A stretch of DNA of 60,000 nt from Polytrichum commune (lineage: Eukaryota; Streptophyta; Polytrichopsida; Polytrichales; Polytrichaceae): assembly GCA_950295325.1 (NCBI GenBank), contig OX485806.1, positions 56,727,169-56,787,168 of the forward strand, given 5' to 3'. The notes beneath the pieces are model-generated. The model did no database searches. It saw only the letters and a list, made by a program, of their open reading frames with translations, and had not been told where the DNA came from. The position numbers and the translations under genes were made by a program. Positions 25,081-38,460 of this stretch are shown in pieces. Position 1 is the stretch's first letter; each line of letters starts with the position of its first letter.

Positions 25081-26645
25081 GTAGGCTCTCGGATGTGAAA
25101 GCATCCAAAATAACACAAAATTCAACACATGATACAAAATTGAGAATGTGGTTCACACATGTAGGCTCTCGGAATTGAAAGCATCCAAAACACACAACCA
25201 TTCAACACGTGAATCAAAGTTGAGAATCTCGTTCACACATGTAGGCTCTCGGAAGTGACAACATCCAAAACACACAACCATTCAACACGTGAATCAAAGT
25301 TGAGAATCTTGTTCACACATGTAGGCTCTCGGAAGTGACAACATCCAAAACACACAACCATTCAACACGTGAATCAAAGTTGAGAATCTGGTTCACACAT
25401 GTAGGCTCTCGGAAGTGAAAGCATCCAAAATAACACAAAATTGAACACATGATACAAAATTGAGAATGTGGTTCACACATGTAGGCTCTCGGAATTGAAA
25501 GCGTCCAAAACACACAACCATTCAACACGTGAATCAAAGTTGAGAATCTCGTTCACACATGTAGGCTCTCGGAAGTGACAACATCCAAAACACACAACCA
25601 TTCAACACGTGAATCAAAGTTGAGAATCTGGTTCACACATGTAGGCTCTCGGAATTGAAAGCATCCAAAACATACAACCATTCAACACGTGAATCAAAGT
25701 TGAGAATGTGGTTCACAGATGTAGGCCTTCAGAATTGAAAGCATCCAAGACACACAACCATTCGAAACGTTCATAAAAGTTGAGAATGTGGTTCACACAT
25801 GTAGGATCTCGGAATTGAGACCATCCAAGACACACAACCATTCGAAACGTGAATCAAAGTTGAGAATGTGGTTCACACATGTAGGCTCTCGGATGTGAAA
25901 GCATCCAAAATAACACAAAATTCAACACATGATACAAAATTGAGAATGTGGTTCACACATGTAGGCTCTCGGAATTGAAAGCATCCAAAACACACAACCA
26001 TTCAACACGTGAATCAAAGTTGAGAATCTCGTTCACACATGTAGGCTCTCGGAAGTGACAACATCCAAAACACACAACCATTCAACACGTGAATCAAAGT
26101 TGAGAATCTTGTTCACACATGTAGGCTCTCGGAAGTGACAACATCCAAAACACACAACCATTCAACACGTGAATCAAAGTTGAGAATCTGGTTCACACAT
26201 GTAGGCTCTCGGAAGTGAAAGCATCCAAAATAACACAAAATTGAACACATGATACAAAATTGAGAATGTGGTTCACACATGTAGGCTCTCGGAATTGAAA
26301 GCGTCCAAAACACACAACCATTCAACACGTGAATCAAAGTTGAGAATCTCGTTCACACATGTAGGCTCTCGGAAGTGACAACATCCAAAACACACAACCA
26401 TTCAACACGTGAATCAAAGTTGAGAATCTGGTTCACACATGTAGGCTCTCGGAATTGAAAGCATCCAAAACATACAACCATTCAACACGTGAATCAAAGT
26501 TGAGAATGTGGTTCACAGATGTAGGCCTTCAGAATTGAAAGCATCCAAGACACACAACCATTCGAAACGTTCATAAAAGTTGAGAATGTGGTTCACACAT
26601 GTAGGATCTCGGAATTGAGACCATCCAAGACACACAACCATTCAA
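25081..26645 (+). repeat. 800-bp tandem duplication of ten monomers
   Basis: Copy 1 begins near 25,081 and copy 2 near 25,881. They share rare variants in the same order: GGATGTGAAAG, CTTGTTCAC, GTAGGCCTTCAG, GTTCACAGATG and GTAGGATCTC. They part at about 25,842 and 26,642 (TTCGAAACG versus TTCAACACG). The first rare variant appears a third time at about 27,010, suggesting a partial further copy. Confidence 0.9.
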
Positions 26646-27999
26646 CACGTGAATCAAAGTTGAGAATCTCGTTCACACATGTAGGCTCTCGGAAGTGACA
26701 ACATCCAAAACACACAACCATTCGAAACGTGAATGAAAGTTGAGAATGTGGTTTACACATGTAGGCTCTCGGAATTGAAGGCATCCAAAACACACAACCA
26801 TTCAACACCTGAATCAAAGTTGAGAATGTGGTTCACACATGTAAGCTCTCGGAATTGAAAGCATCCAAAACACACAACCATTCAACACGTGAATCAAAGT
26901 TGAGAATCTCGTTCAGACATGTAGGCTCTCGGAAGTGACAACATCCAAAACACACAACCATTCAACACGTGAATCAAAGTTGAGAATCTGGTTCACACAT
27001 GTAAGCTCTCGGATGTGAAAGCATCCAAAATAACACAAAATTCAACACATGATACAAAATTGAGAATGTGGTTCACACATGTAGGCTCTCGGAATTGAAA
27101 GCATCCAAAACACACAACCATTCAACACGTGAATCAAAGTTGAGAATCTCGTTCACACATGTAGGCTCTCGGAAGTGACAACATCCAAAACACACAACCA
27201 TTCGAAACGTGAATGAAAGTTGAGAATGTGGTTCACACATGTAGGCTCTCGGAATTGAAGGCATCCAAAACACACAACCATTCAACACCTGAATCAAAGT
27301 TGAGAATGTGGTTCACACATGTAGGCTCTCGGAAGTGAGAGCATCCAAAAAAACACAACCATTCAACACGTGAATCAAAGTTGAGAATCTCGTTCACACA
27401 TGTAGGCTCTCGGAAGTGACAACATCCAAAACACACAACCATTCAACACGTGAATCAAAGTTGAGAATCTGGTTCACACATGTAGGCTCTCGGAAGTGAA
27501 AGCATCCAAAATAACACAAAATTCAACACATGAATCAAAGTTGAGAATGTGGTTCACACATGTAGGCTCTCGGAAGTGAGAGCATCCAAAACACACAACC
27601 ATTCAACACGTGAGTCAAAGTTGAGAATCTGGTTCACACATGTAGGCTCTCGGAATTGAAAGCATCCAAAACACACAACCATTCAACACGTGAATCAAAG
27701 TTGAGGATGTGGTTCACACATGTAGGCTCTCGGAAGTGAGAGCATCCAAAATAACACAAAATTCAACACATGATACAAAATTGAGAATGTGGTTCACACA
27801 TGTAGGCTCTCGGAATTGAAAGCATCCCAAACACACAACCATTCAACACGTGAATCAAAGTTGAGAATCTCGTTCACAGATGTAGGCTATCGGAATTGAA
27901 AGCATCCAAAACACACAACCATTCAACACGTGAATCAAAGTTGAGAATGTGGTTCACACATGTAGGCTCTCGGAAGTGAGAGCATCCAAAAAAACACAA

Positions 28000-30900
28000 A
28001 ATTCAACACATGAATCAAAGTTGAGAATGTGGTTCACACATGTAGGCTCTCGGAAGTGAGAGCATCCAAAACACACAACCATTCGAAACGTGAATGAAAG
28101 TTGAGAATATGGTTCACACATGTAGGCTCTCGGAATTGAGAGCATCCAAAACACACAACCATTCAAGACCTGAATAAAAGTTGAGAATCTCGTTCAGACA
28201 TGTAGGCTCTCGGAAGTGACAGCATCCAAAATACACAACCATTCAACACGTGAATCAAAGTTGAGACTGTGGTTCACACATGTAGGCTCTCGGAAGTGAG
28301 AGCATCCAAAACATATAACCATTCAACACGTGAGTCAAAGTTGAGAATCTGTTTCACACATGTAGGCTCTCGCAATTGAAAGCATCCAAGACACAAGCAC
28401 TCAACACGTGAGTCAATGTTGACAATCTGGTTCACAAATGTAGGCTCTCGGAAGTGAGAGCATCCAAAAAAAACACAAAATTCAACACCTCAATCAAAGT
28501 TGAGAATGTGGTTCACACATGTAGGCTTTCGGAACTGAGAACATCCAAACACACAACCATTCAACACGTGAATCAAAGTTGAGAATGTGGTTCACACATG
28601 TAGGCTCTCGGAAGTGAGAGCATCCAAAAAACACAAAATTCAACACATGAATCAAAGTTGAGAATGTGGTTCACACATGTAGGCTCTCGGAAGTGAGAGC
28701 TTCCAAAAAACACAAAATTCAACACATGAATCAAAGTTGAGAATGTGGTTCACACATGTAGGCTCTCGGAAGTGAGAGCATCCAAAACACACAACCATTC
28801 GAAACGTGAATGAAAATTGAGAATGTGGTTCACACATGTAGGCTCTCGGAAGTGAGAGCATCCAAAAAAACACAAAATTCAACACATGAATCAAAGTTGA
28901 GAATGTGGTTCACACATGTAGGCTCTCGGAAGTGAGAGCATCCAAAACACACAACCATTCAACACGTGAATCAAAGTTGAGAATGTGGTTCACACATGTA
29001 GGCTCTCGGAAGTGAGAGCATCCAAAAAAACACAAAATTCAACACATGAATCAAAGTTGAGAATGTGGTTCACACATGTAGGCTCTCGGAAGTGAGAGCA
29101 TCCAAAACACACAACCATTCGAAACGTGAATGAAAGTTGAGAATGTGGTTCACACATGTAGGCTCTCGGAATTGAGAGCATCCAAAACACACAACCATTC
29201 AAGACCTGAATAAAAGTTGAGAATCTCGTTCAGACATGTAGGCTCTCGGAAGTGACAGCATCCAAAATACACAACCATTCAACACGTGAATCAAAGTTGA
29301 GACTATGGTTCACACATGTAGGCTCTCGGAAGTGAGAGCATCCAAACATATAACCATTCAACACGTGAGTCAAAGTTGAGAATCTGGTTCACACATGTAG
29401 GCTCTCGGAATTGAAAGCATCCAAAACACACAACCATTCAACACGTGAATCAAAGTTGAGGATGTGGTTCACACATGTAGGCTCTCGGAAGTGAGAGCAT
29501 CCAAAATAACACAAAATTCAACACCTGATACAAAATTGAGAATGTGGTTCACACATGTAGGCTCTCGGAATTGAAAGCATCCAAAACACACAACCATTCA
29601 ACACGTGAATCAAAGTTGAGAATCTCGTTCACACATGTAGGCTCTCCGAACTGACAACATCCAAAACACACAACCATTCAACACGTGAATCAAAGTTGAG
29701 AATGTGGTTCACACATGTAGGCTCTCGGAAGTGAGAGCATCCAAAACACACAACCATTCGAAACGTGAATGAAAGTTGAGAATATGGTTCACACATGTAG
29801 GCTCTCGGAATTGAGAGCATCCAAAACACACAACCATTCAAGACCTGAATAAAAGTTGAGAATCTCGTTCAGACATGTAGGCTCTCGGAAGTGACAGCAT
29901 CCAAAATACACAACCATTCAACACGTGAATCAAAGTTGAGACTGTGGTTCACACATGTAGGCTCTCGGAAGTGAGAGCATCCAAAACATATAACCATTCA
30001 ACACGTGAGTCAAAGTTGAGAATCTGTTTCACACATGTAGGCTCTCGCAATTGAAAGCATCCAAGACACAAGCACTCAACACGTGAGTCAATGTTGACAA
30101 TCTGGTTCACAAATGTAGGCTCTCGGAAGTGAGAGCATCCAAAAAAAACACAAAATTCAACACCTCAATCAAAGTTGAGAATGTGGTTCACACATGTAGG
30201 CTTTCGGAACTGAGAACATCCAAACACACAACCATTCAACACGTGAATCAAAGTTGAGAATGTGGTTCACACATGTAGGCTCTCGGAAGTGAGAGCTTCC
30301 AAAAAACACAAAATTCAACACATGAATCAAAGTTGAGAATGTGGTTCACACATGTAGGCTCTCGGAAGTGAGAGCATCCAAAACACACAACCATTCGAAA
30401 CGTGAATGAAAGTTGAGAATGTGGTTCACACATGTAGGCTCTCGGAAGTGAGAGCATCCAAAAAAACACAAAATTCAACACATGAATCAAAGTTGAGAAT
30501 GTGGTTCACACATGTAGGCTCTCGGAAGTGAGAGCATCCAAAACACACAACCATTCAACACGTGAATCAAAGTTGAGAATGTGGTTCACACATGTAGGCT
30601 CTCGGAAGTGAGAGCATCCAAAAAAACACAAAATTCAACACATGAATCAAAGTTGAGAATGTGGTTCACACATGTAGGCTCTCGGAAGTGAGAGCATCCA
30701 AAACACACAACCATTCGAAACGTGAATGAAAGTTGAGAATGTGGTTCACACATGTAGGCTCTCGGAATTGAGAGCATCCAAAACACACAACCATTCAAGA
30801 CCTGAATAAAAGTTGAGAATCTCGTTCAGACATGTAGGCTCTCGGAAGTGACAGCATCCAAAATACACAACCATTCAACACGTGAATCAAAGTTGAGACT

Positions 30901-33900
30901 ATGGTTCACACATGTAGGCTCTCGGAAGTGAGAGCATCCAAAACATATAACCATTCAACACGTGAGTCAAAGTTGAGAATCTGTTTCACACATGTAGGCT
31001 CTCGCAATTGAAAGCATCCAAGACACAAGCACTCAACACGTGAGTCAATGTTGACAATCTGGTTCACAAATGTAGGCTCTCGGAAGTGAGAGCATCCAAA
31101 AAAAACACAAAATTCAACACCTCAATCAAAGTTGAGAATGTGGTTCACACATGTAGGCTTTCGGAACTGAGAACATCCAAACACACAACCATTCAACACG
31201 TGAATCAAAGTTGAGAATGTGGTTCACACATGTAGGCTCTCGGAAGTGAGAGCTTCCAAAAAACACAAAATTCAACACATGAATCAAAGTTGAGAATGTG
31301 GTTCACACATGTAGGCTCTCGGAAGTGAGAGCATCCAAAACACACAACCATTCGAAACGTGAATGAAAGTTGAGAATGTGGTTCACACATGTAGGCTCTC
31401 GGAAGTGAGAGCATCCAAAAAAACACAAAATTCAACACATGAATCAAAGTTGAGAATGTGGTTCACACATGTAGGCTCTCGGAAGTGAGAGCATCCAAAA
31501 CACACAACCATTCAACACGTGAATCAAAGTTGAGAATGTGGTTCACACATGTAGGCTCTCGGAAGTGAGAGCATCCAAAAAAACACAAAATTCAACACAT
31601 GAATCAAAGTTGAGAATGTGGTTCACACATGTAGGCTCTCGGAAGTGAGAGCATCCAAAACACACAACCATTCGAAACGTGAATGAAAGTTGAGAATGTG
31701 GTTCACACATGTAGGCTCTCGGAATTGAGAGCATCCAAAACACACAACCATTCAAGACCTGAATAAAAGTTGAGAATCTCGTTCAGACATGTAGGCTCTC
31801 GGAAGTGACAGCATCCAAAATACACAACCATTCAACACGTGAATCAAAGTTGAGAATGTGGTTCACACATGTAGGCTCTCGGAAGTGAGAGCATCCAAAA
31901 AACCACAAAATGCAACACCTCAATCAAAGTTGATAATGTGGTTCACACATGTAGGCTCCCGGAAGTAAGAGCATCCGAAACACACAACCATTCAACACGT
32001 GAATCAAAGTTGAGAATGTGGTTCACACATGTAGGCTATCGGAAATGAAAGCATCCCAAAAAACACAAAATTCAAAACAGTGAATCAAAGTTGAGAATGT
32101 GGTTCACACATGTAGGCTCTCGGAAGTGAGAGCATCCAAAAAACCACAAAATGCAACACCTCAATCAAAGTTGATAATGTTGTTCACACATGTAGGCTCT
32201 CGGAAGTAAGAGCATCCGAAACACACAACCATTCAACACGTGAATCAAAGTTGAGACTGTGGTTCACACATGTAGGCTCTCGGAAGTGAGAGCATCCAAA
32301 ACATATAACCATTCAACACGTGAGTCAAAGTTGAGAATCTGGTTCACACATGTAGGCTCTCGGAATTGAAAGCATCCAAAACACACAACCATTCAACACG
32401 TGAATCAAAGTTGAGGATGTGGTTCACACATGTAGGCTCTCGGAAGTGAGAGCATCCAAAATAACACAAAATTCAACACCTGATACAAAATTGAGAATGT
32501 GGTTCACACATGTAGGCTCTCGGAATTGAAAGCATCCAAAACACACAACCATTCAACACGTGAATCAAAGTTGAGAATGTGGTTCACACATGTAGGCTCT
32601 CGGAAGTGAGAGCATCCAAAAAAACACAAAATTCAACACATGAATCAAAGTTGAGAATGTGGTTCACACATGTAGGCTCTCGGAAGTGAGAGCATCCAAA
32701 ACACACAACCATTCGAAACGTGAATGAAAGTTGAGAATGTGGTTCACACATGTAGGCTCTCGGAAGTGAGAGCATCCAAAAAAACACAAAATTCAACACA
32801 TGAATCAAAGTTGAGAATGTGGTTCACACATGTAGGCTCTCGGAAGTGAGAGCATCCAAAACACACAACCATTCAACACGTGAATCAAAGTTGAGAATGT
32901 GGTTCACACATGTAGGCTCTCGGAAGTGAGAGCATCCAAAAAAACACAAAATTCAACACATGAATCAAAGTTGAGAATGTGGTTCACACATGTAGGCTCT
33001 CGGAAGTGAGAGCATCCAAAACACACAACCATTCGAAACGTGAATGAAAGTTGAGAATGTGGTTCACACATGTAGGCTCTCGGAATTGAGAGCATCCAAA
33101 ACACACAACCATTCAAGACCTGAATAAAAGTTGAGAATCTCGTTCAGACATGTAGGCTCTCGGAAGTGACAGCATCCAAAATACACAACCATTCAACACG
33201 TGAATCAAAGTTGAGACTGTGGTTCACACATGTAGGCTCTCGGAAGTGAGAGCATCCAAAACATATAACCATTCAACACGTGAGTCAAAGTTGAGAATCT
33301 GGTTCACACATGTAGGCTCTCGGAATTGAAAGCATCCAAAACACACAACCATTCAACACGTGAATCAAAGTTGAGGATGTGGTTCACACATGTAGGCTCT
33401 CGGAAGTGAGAGCATCCAAAATAACACAAAATTCAACACCTGATACAAAATTGAGAATGTGGTTCACACATGTAGGCTCTCGGAATTGAAAGCATCCAAA
33501 ACACACAACCATTCAACACGTGAATCAAAGTTGAGAATGTGGTTCACACATGTAGGCTCTCGGAAGTGAGAGCATCCAAAAAAACACAAAATTCAACACA
33601 TGAATCAAAGTTGAGAATGTGGTTCACACATGTAGGCTCTCGGAAGTGAGAGCATCCAAAACACACAACCATTCGAAACGTGAATGAAAGTTGAGAATAT
33701 GGTTCACACATGTAGGCTCTCGGAATTGAGAGCATCCAAAACACACAACCATTCAAGACCTGAATAAAAGTTGAGAATCTCGTTCAGACATGTAGGCTCT
33801 CGGAAGTGACAGCATCCAAAATACACAACCATTCAACACGTGAATCAAAGTTGAGACTGTGGTTCACACATGTAGGCTCTCGGAAGTGAGAGCATCCAAA

Positions 33901-34100
33901 ACATATAACCATTCAACACGTGAGTCAAAGTTGAGAATCTGTTTCACACATGTAGGCTCTCGCAATTGAAAGCATCCAAGACACAAGCACTCAACACGTG
34001 AGTCAATGTTGACAATCTGGTTCACAAATGTAGGCTCTCGGAAGTGAGAGCATCCAAAATAACACAAAATTCAACACCTGATACAAAATTGAGAATGTGG
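28000..34100 (+). repeat. higher-order repeat block, 957-bp and related periods
   Basis: A short monomer (77-78 bp) marked by ACACAAGCACTCAAC occurs at 28,391, 30,066, 31,023 and 33,981. Spacings are 1675, 957 and 2958 bp, close to 21, 12 and 37 monomers. Flanking monomers repeat in the same order: an ACATATAACC monomer before it and an AAAAAAAACACAAAATTC monomer after it. Similar blocks with CAACCACTCAAC or CAACCACTAAAC occur at about 34.70 and 35.73 kb, about 1034 bp apart. Confidence 0.85.
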
Positions 34101-37100
34101 TTCACACATGTAGGCTCTCGGAATTGAAAGCATCCAAAACACACAACCATTCAACACGTGAATCAAAGTTGAGAATGTGGTTCACACATGTAGGCTCTCG
34201 GAAGTGAGAGCATCCAAAACACACAACCATTCGAAACGTGAATGAAAGTTGAGAATGTGGTTCACACATGTAGGCTCTCGGAAGTGAGAGCATCCAAAAC
34301 ACACAACCATTCGAAACGTGAACGAAAGTTGAGAATGTGGTTCACACATGTAGGCTCTCGGAAGTGAGAGCATCCAAAAAAACACAAAATTCAACACATG
34401 AATCAAAGTTGAGAATGTGGTTCACACATGTAGGCTCTCGGAAGTGAGAGCATCCAAAAAAACACAAAATTCAACACATGAATCAAAGTTGAGAATGTGG
34501 TTCACACATGTAGGCTCTCGTAAGTGAGAGCTTCCAAAAAACACAAAATTCAACACATGAATCAAAGTTGAGAATGTGGTTCACACATGTAGGCTCTCGG
34601 AAGTGAGAGCATCCAAAACACACAACCATTCGAAACGTGAATGAAAGTGGAGGATGTGGTTCACACATGTAGGCTCTCGCAATTGAAAGCATCCAAGACA
34701 CAACCACTCAACACGTGAGTCAATGTTGACAATCTGGTTCACAAATGTAGGCTCTCGGAAGTGAGAGCATCCAAAAAAAACACAAAATTCAACACCTCAA
34801 TCAAAGTTGAGAATGTGGTTCACACATGTAGGCTTTCGGAAGTGAGAACATCCAAACACACAACCATTCAACACGTGAATCAAAGTTGAGAATGTGGTTC
34901 ACACATGTAGGCTCTCGGAAGTGAGAGCTTCCAAAAAACACAAAATTCAACACATGAATCAAAGTTGAGAATGTGGTTCACACATGTAGGCTTTCGGAAG
35001 TGAGAGCATCCAAAACAGACAACCATTCGAAACGTGAATGAAAGTTGAGAATATGGTTCACACATGTAGGCTCTCGGAATTGAGAGCATCCAAACACACA
35101 ACCATTCAACACGTGAATCAAAGTTGAGAATGTGGTTCACACATGTAGGCTCTCGGAAGTGAGAGCTTCCAAAAAACACAAAATTCAACACCTCAATCAA
35201 AGTTGAGAATGTGGTTCACACATGTAGGCTCTCGGAAGTGAGAGCATCCAAAAAAAACACAAAATTCAACACCTCAATCAAAGTTGAGAATGTGGTTCAC
35301 ACATGTAGGCTTTCGGAAGTGAGAACATCCAAACACACAACCATTCAACACGTGAATCAAAGTTGACAATGTGGTTCACACATGTAGGCTCTCGGAAGTG
35401 AGAGCTTCCAAAAAACACAAAATTCAACACCTCAATCAAAGTTGAGAATGTGGTTCACACATGTAGGCTCTCGGAAGTGAGAGCATCCAAAAAAAACACA
35501 AAATTCAACACCTCAATCAAAGTTGAGAATGTGGTTCACACATGTAGGCTTTCGGAAGTGAGAACATCCAAACACACAACCATTCAACACGTGAATCAAA
35601 GTTGAGAATGTGGTTCACACATGTAGGCTCTCGGAAGTGAGAGCATCCAAAACACACAACCATTCGAAACGTGAATGAAAGTGGAGGATGTGGTTCACAC
35701 ATGTAGGCTCTCGCAATTGAAAGCATCCAAGACACAACCACTAAACACGTGAGTCAATGTTGACAATCTGGTTCACAAATGTAGGCTCTCGGAAGTGAGA
35801 GCATCCAAAAAAAACACAAAATTCAACACCTCAATCAAAGTTGAGAATGTGGTTCACACATGTAGGCTTTCGGAAGTGAGAACATCCAAACACACAACCA
35901 TTCAACACGTGAATCAAAGTTGAGAATGTGGTTCACACATGTAGGCTCTCGGAAGTGAGAGCTTCCAAAAAACACAAAATTCAACACATGAATCAAAGTT
36001 GAGAATGTGGTTCACACATGTAGGCTTTCGGAAGTGAGAGCATCCAAAACAGACAACCATTCGAAACGTGAATGAAAGTTGAGAATATGGTTCACACATG
36101 TAGGCTCTCGGAATTGAGAGCATCCAAAACACACAACCATTCAAGACCTGAATAAAAGTTGAGAATCTCGTTCAGACATGTAGGCTCTCGGAAGTGACAG
36201 CATCCAAAATACACAAAAATTCAATACGTGAATCCAAGTTGAGACTGTGGTTCACACATGTAGGCTCTCGGAATTGAGAGCATCCAAAACACACAACCAT
36301 TCAAGACCTGAATAAAAGTTGAGAATCTCGTTCAGACATGTAGGCTCTCGGAAGTGACAGCATCCAAAATACACAACCATTCAACACGTGAATCAAAGTT
36401 GAGACTGTGGTTCACACATGTAGGCTCTCGGAAGTGAGAGCATCCAAAACATATAACCATTCAACACGTGAGTCAAAGTTGAGAATCTGGTTCACACATG
36501 TAGGCTCTCGGAATTGAAAGCATCCAAAACACACAACCATTCAACACGTGAATCAAAGTTGAGGATGTGGTTCACACATGTAGGCTCTCGGAAGTGAGAG
36601 CATCCAAAACACACAACCATTCGAAACGTGAATGAAAGTTGAGAATGTGGTTCACACATGTAGGCTCTCGGAATTGAGAGCATCCAAAACACACAACCAT
36701 TCAAGACCTGAATAAAAGTTGAGAATCTCGTTCACACATGTACGCTCTCGGAAGTGACAGCATCCAAAATACACAACCATTCAACACGTGAATCAAAGTT
36801 GAGAATGTGGTTCACACATGTAGCCTCTCGGAAGTGACAACATCCAAAACACACAACCATTCAACACGTGAATCAAAGTTGAGAATCTGGTTCACACATG
36901 TAGGCTCTCGGAATTGAAAGCATGCAAGACACACAACCATTCAACACGTGAGTCAAAGTTGACAATCTGGTTCACACATGTAGGCTCTCGGAAGTGAGAG
37001 CATCCAAAAAAAACACAAAATTCAACACCTCAATCAAAGTTGAGAATGTAGTTCACAAATGTAGGCTTTCGGAAGTGAGAACATCCAAACACACAACCAT

Positions 37101-37299
37101 TCAACACGTAAATCAAAGTTGAGAATGTGGTTCACACATGTAGGCTCTCGGAAGTGAGAGCATCCAAAAATACATAAAATTCAACACATGAATCAAAGTT
37201 GAGAATGTGGTTCACACATGTAGGCTCTCGGAATTGAAAGCATCCAAACCACACAACCATTCAACACGTGAATCAAAGTTGAGAATGTGGTTCACACAT

Positions 37300-38460
37300 G
37301 TAGGCTCTCGGAAGTGAGAGCATCCAAAAAAAACACAAAATTCAACACCTCAATCAAAGTTGAGAATGTGGTTCACACATGTAGGCTTTCGGAAGTGAGA
37401 ACATCCAAACACACAACCATTCAACACGTGAATCAAAGTTGACAATGTGGTTCACACATGTAGGCTCTCGGAAGTGAGAGCTTCCAAAAAACACAAAATT
37501 CAACACATCAATCAAAGTTGAGAATGTGGTTCACACATGTAGGCTTTCGGAAGTGAGAACATCCAAACACACAACCATTCAACACGTGAATCAAAGTTGA
37601 GAATGTGGTTCACACATGTAGGCTCTCGGAAGTGAGAGCATCCAAAAAAAACACAAAATTCAACACCTCAATCAAAGTTGAGAATGTGGTTCACACATGT
37701 AGGCTTTCGGAAGTGAGAACATCCAAACACACAACCATTCAACACGTGAATCAAAGTTGACAATGTGGTTCACACATGTAGGCTCTCGGAAGTGAGAGCT
37801 TCCAAAAAACACAAAATTCAACACATCAATCAAAGTTGAGAATGTGGTTCACACATGTAGGCTTTCGGAAGTGAGAACATCCAAACACACAACCATTCAA
37901 CACGTGAATCAAAGTTGAGAATGTGGTTCACACATGTAGGCTCTCGGAAGTGAGAGCATCCAAAAAAAACACAAAATTCAACACCTCAATCAAAGTTGAG
38001 AATGTGGTTCACACATGTAGGCTTTCGGAAGTGAGAACATCCAAACACACAACCATTCAACACGTGAATCAAAGTTGACAATGTGGTTCACACATGTAGG
38101 CTCTCGGAAGTGAGAGCTTCCAAAAAACACAAAATTCAACACCTCAATCAACGTTGAGAATGTGGTTCACACATGTAGGCTTTCGGAAGTGAGAACATCC
38201 AAACACACAACCATTCAACACGTGAATCAAAGTTGAGAATGTGGTTCACACATGTAGGCTCTCGGAAGTGAGAGCATCCAAAAAAAACACAAAATTCAAC
38301 TCCTCAATCAAAGTTGAGAATGTAGTTCACACATGTAGGCTTTCGGAAGTGAGAACATCCAAACACACAACCATTCAACACGTGAATCAAAGTTGACAAT
38401 GTGGTTCACACATGTAGGCTCTCGGAAGTGAGAGCTTCCAAAAAACACAAAATTCAACAC
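37300..38460 (+). repeat. dimer and tetramer sub-array, about 159 and 318 bp
   Basis: Monomers containing GCTTTCGG occur at about 37,383, 37,543, 37,703, 37,861, 38,021, 38,179 and 38,339, every second monomer (spacings 158-160). The intervening monomers alternate between GAGAGCATCC with a long A tract and GAGAGCTTCC with a short one, giving a four-monomer period of about 318 bp. Confidence 0.85.
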
